From contig DATBIM010000130.1 in assembly GCA_036556905.1 (NCBI GenBank), positions 1-5,999 on the forward strand: 5,999 bases of DNA, in the 5' to 3' direction. Positions 4,318-5,999 of this stretch are shown piece after piece. The notes beneath the pieces are model-generated. The model saw nothing but the letters and a program-made list of their open reading frames with translations. It had not been told where the DNA came from and did no database searches. How positions within the stretch are numbered: position 1 is the stretch's first letter; each line of letters starts with the position of its first letter. Position numbers and translations under genes: made by a program. Source of the DNA: 40CM-4-69-5 sp036556905. GTDB taxonomy: Bacteria > Methylomirabilota > Methylomirabilia > Rokubacteriales > CSP1-6.

Positions 4318-5999
4318 ATGACCGCGCTGGCCGAGCTGCTCGGCGATAGCCCCGCCATGGCGAGCGTGCGCGATCAGATCGCCCGGGTGTTGCGCCCGCC
4401 CAGTGGCCCGATGCGACGGCCACCGCCGATCCTGATTCTCGGGGAAACGGGCACTGGCAAGGGACTGCTCGCCGCGTCCATCCACCGCGCCGGCGCTCGC
4501 GCGGCCGGGCCGTTCGTCGACGTCAACTGTGCGGCAATCCCCGAGACCTTGCTCGAAGCCGAGCTGTTCGGCTTCGAACGGGGCGCCTTCACCGACGCGC
4601 GACAGGCCAAGCCCGGGCTCTTCCAAGCGGCCAGCGGCGGCATCATCTTCCTCGACGAGGTCGGGTTGTTGCCGGTAGGCCTGCAATCCAAGCTGCTGCG
4701 CGCGATCGAGGAGCGCACCGTGCGCCGGCTGGGCAGCACGCGCAGCGAGCCGGTGGACGTCTGGGTGGTGGCGGCGACCAGCGAGGACCTGACCGCCGCG
4801 GTGCGGGCCCGCCGGTTCCGCGAGGATCTCTACCATCGTCTGGCTGTCGTCACCATGAAGCTGCCCCCGCTGCGCGAGCGCGGCGGCGATGTCGGGAAGC
4901 TGGCCGAGCACTTCCTGGCCCGGGCCTGTCAGGACTACGGCCTGGCGCCCAAGACGCTCTCCTCGAGCGCGCGGACGGCATTGCAGGAGTACACGTGGCC
5001 GGGCAATGTCCGCGAGCTGGCGAACGTCATGGAGCGGGCCGCGCTGCTGGCCGACGCGCGCGCGCTCGAGGCCAGCCACCTGGGCCTGCCCTCGACTCCC
5101 GCCGCCGGCTCCGCGGCCCCGGCCTCGCTGGCCGACGCCCGCGGGCTCGACGAGGCGAACGAGCGGGCCCAGCTCCTGGATGCTCTCTCGGCCACCGGCT
5201 GGAACATCTCCCGGGCGGCCGAGCGGCTCGGGCTTCCTCGCAACACGCTGCGCTACCGTCTGGAGCGTCATGGTCTGGACGCCGAGGGACCACCGGCCCG
5301 CCGGCGGGGCGGCCGGCCACCTCGTACGCCACGCCCGTTTGCACTGGCTCCATCGGCCGCCGCCCCGACCTCCCGGCAATGGGAGACACGGGTCACGCTG
5401 TTGCAGGTTCGCCTCGTCCCGGCTCGAGCCGACGCGGCGGCGTCCGAGCCATCACGAGCGCTCGACGCAGTGGTGGACAAGGTCCGGGCATTCGGTGGGA
5501 GTCCTCAGGAGCTCACCATCACCGAGATGGTCGCCGCCTTCGGCTTGGAACCGGCCGAGGATGCCCCGCGGCGCGCGGCCAATGCTGCCCTGGCCATCCG
5601 AGCGCTGGCCAGCCGGGCCAGGAGCGAGAACGAGAACCGCCCGGACGTGAAGATCGCCATCCACACCCAGCCGGTCACGGTCGTCCAGACGGGCGACAGC
5701 CTCGCCATCGATGCCGCAGGGCGCTCCTCGGGCTGGACGGCGCTGGCGGCGCTGCTGGAACGGACCGAGGCCGGCGGCATCGTGGTGAGCCGGGCGGCCG
5801 CGGGTTTCCTGGCACGCGCGTTCGACCTGATACCGTTGCCGGCCGCGGACGGCATCTACCGGCTCACGGGCCAGGCCGACCCCGCCCTGGCCGGCTTCGT
5901 CGGGCGCGACCGCGAGCTGGCGCTGCTCGCCGAGCGGTTCGAGCAGGTCCGGGCCGGCCAGGGTCAGATCATCGCGATCGTCGGCGAGCCCGGCATCGG
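4318..5999 (+). CDS. Sigma-54-dependent activator fused to pseudo-cyclase and STAND ATPase (3' partial)
   Basis: The frame runs uninterrupted from ATG 4318 past the right edge (560 codons seen). An in-frame TGA at 4309-4311 rules out an earlier start; a weak AGGA (4305-4308) lies 9 bases upstream. Residues about 7-250 are an NtrC-type AAA+ domain: Walker A GETGTGK (42-48), sigma-54-contacting loop GAFTDA (89-94), Walker B IIFLDE (109-114), arginine-finger region FREDLYHRL (167-175) and WPGNVREL (227-234). Residues 278-321 are a Fis-type helix-turn-helix. After a Pro/Arg-rich linker (322-357) comes a class III adenylate/guanylate cyclase-like domain (about 357-517) whose catalytic residues are lost. 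From 526 (FVGRDREL) a second ATPase of the STAND type found behind such cyclases begins, cut at its Walker A (VGEPGIG). There is no N-terminal receiver, GAF or PAS domain, so sensing probably lies in the C-terminal half. It should hydrolyse ATP to open sigma-54 promoters and, divergently placed, most likely controls the SBP56 operon. Domain calls are strong; ligand unknown. Confidence 0.88.
   Translation, partial: MTALAELLGDSPAMASVRDQIARVLRPPSGPMRRPPPILILGETGTGKGLLAASIHRAGARAAGPFVDVNCAAIPETLLEAELFGFERGAFTDARQAKPGLFQAASGGIIFLDEVGLLPVGLQSKLLRAIEERTVRRLGSTRSEPVDVWVVAATSEDLTAAVRARRFREDLYHRLAVVTMKLPPLRERGGDVGKLAEHFLARACQDYGLAPKTLSSSARTALQEYTWPGNVRELANVMERAALLADARALEASHLGLPSTPAAGSAAPASLADARGLDEANERAQLLDALSATGWNISRAAERLGLPRNTLRYRLERHGLDAEGPPARRRGGRPPRTPRPFALAPSAAAPTSRQWETRVTLLQVRLVPARADAAASEPSRALDAVVDKVRAFGGSPQELTITEMVAAFGLEPAEDAPRRAANAALAIRALASRARSENENRPDVKIAIHTQPVTVVQTGDSLAIDAAGRSSGWTALAALLERTEAGGIVVSRAAAGFLARAFDLIPLPAADGIYRLTGQADPALAGFVGRDRELALLAERFEQVRAGQGQIIAIVGEPGI

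Noticed and set aside
4092..4358. An N-terminal extension of the SBP56-like gene to 4358.
   Set aside because: It would bury the signal peptide, skip the strong AGGAGG at 4104-4099, cross the sigma-54 promoter and dyad, and overlap the start of the divergent regulator.
4120..5379. A 419-residue minus-strand open frame opposite the regulator.
   Set aside because: It is antisense to the NtrC-type AAA+ domain, whose motifs are all in the plus frame; the minus product is Arg/Gly/Ala-rich with no recognisable motif, a usual shadow in GC-rich DNA.

Overview
The window is GC-rich throughout (roughly 70% by eye) and gene-dense, with four-base or shorter gene overlaps. It looks like a chromosomal segment from a GC-rich Gram-negative-type bacterium: three products carry Sec signal peptides, and two of them (a SCO protein and a di-haem cytochrome c protein) are typical periplasmic redox proteins. 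An uncultivated soil or sediment lineage such as Rokubacteria, NC10 or a deltaproteobacterium-like group would fit, but this is an impression from protein style and not a demonstrated assignment. No RNA genes, mobile elements or CRISPR arrays were seen.

Layout. (1) Positions 1-891, + strand: the C-terminal part of an NMT1/THI5-like ABC transporter substrate-binding protein, cut by the left edge. (2) Positions 881-4091, - strand: a compact three-gene operon read leftwards. It encodes an SBP56-family, methanethiol-oxidase-like beta-propeller protein (2781-4091), a SCO1/SenC copper-chaperone-like protein (2080-2781) and a MauG/cytochrome c peroxidase-like di-haem protein (881-2083). Each stop codon overlaps the next start (TGATG, then GTGA). 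(3) Positions 4092-4317: a 226-base divergent control region with a near-consensus sigma-54 (-24/-12) promoter facing the operon and a palindromic upstream site centred about 99 bases upstream of the predicted start. (4) Positions 4318-5999, + strand: a large regulator open to the right edge. It has an NtrC-type sigma-54-activating AAA+ domain, a Fis-type helix-turn-helix, a degenerate class III cyclase-like domain and the start of a second, STAND-type ATPase.

How it may work together. The gene set SBP56 + SCO + MauG matches the arrangement known for copper-dependent methanethiol oxidase (mtoX with SCO1/senC and mauG). That enzyme converts methanethiol to formaldehyde, hydrogen sulfide and hydrogen peroxide. 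The SCO protein would supply copper and the MauG-like protein would mature the enzyme or consume peroxide. The divergent regulator is the obvious candidate to switch on the sigma-54 promoter. The most unusual element is that regulator: it has no N-terminal sensory domain and instead carries a pseudo-cyclase plus STAND ATPase module behind its DNA-binding domain. The operon's proteins also depart from family norms: no propeller cysteine in the SBP56 protein, CX5C instead of CX3C in SCO, and MauG-type Tyr and His residues in the di-haem protein.
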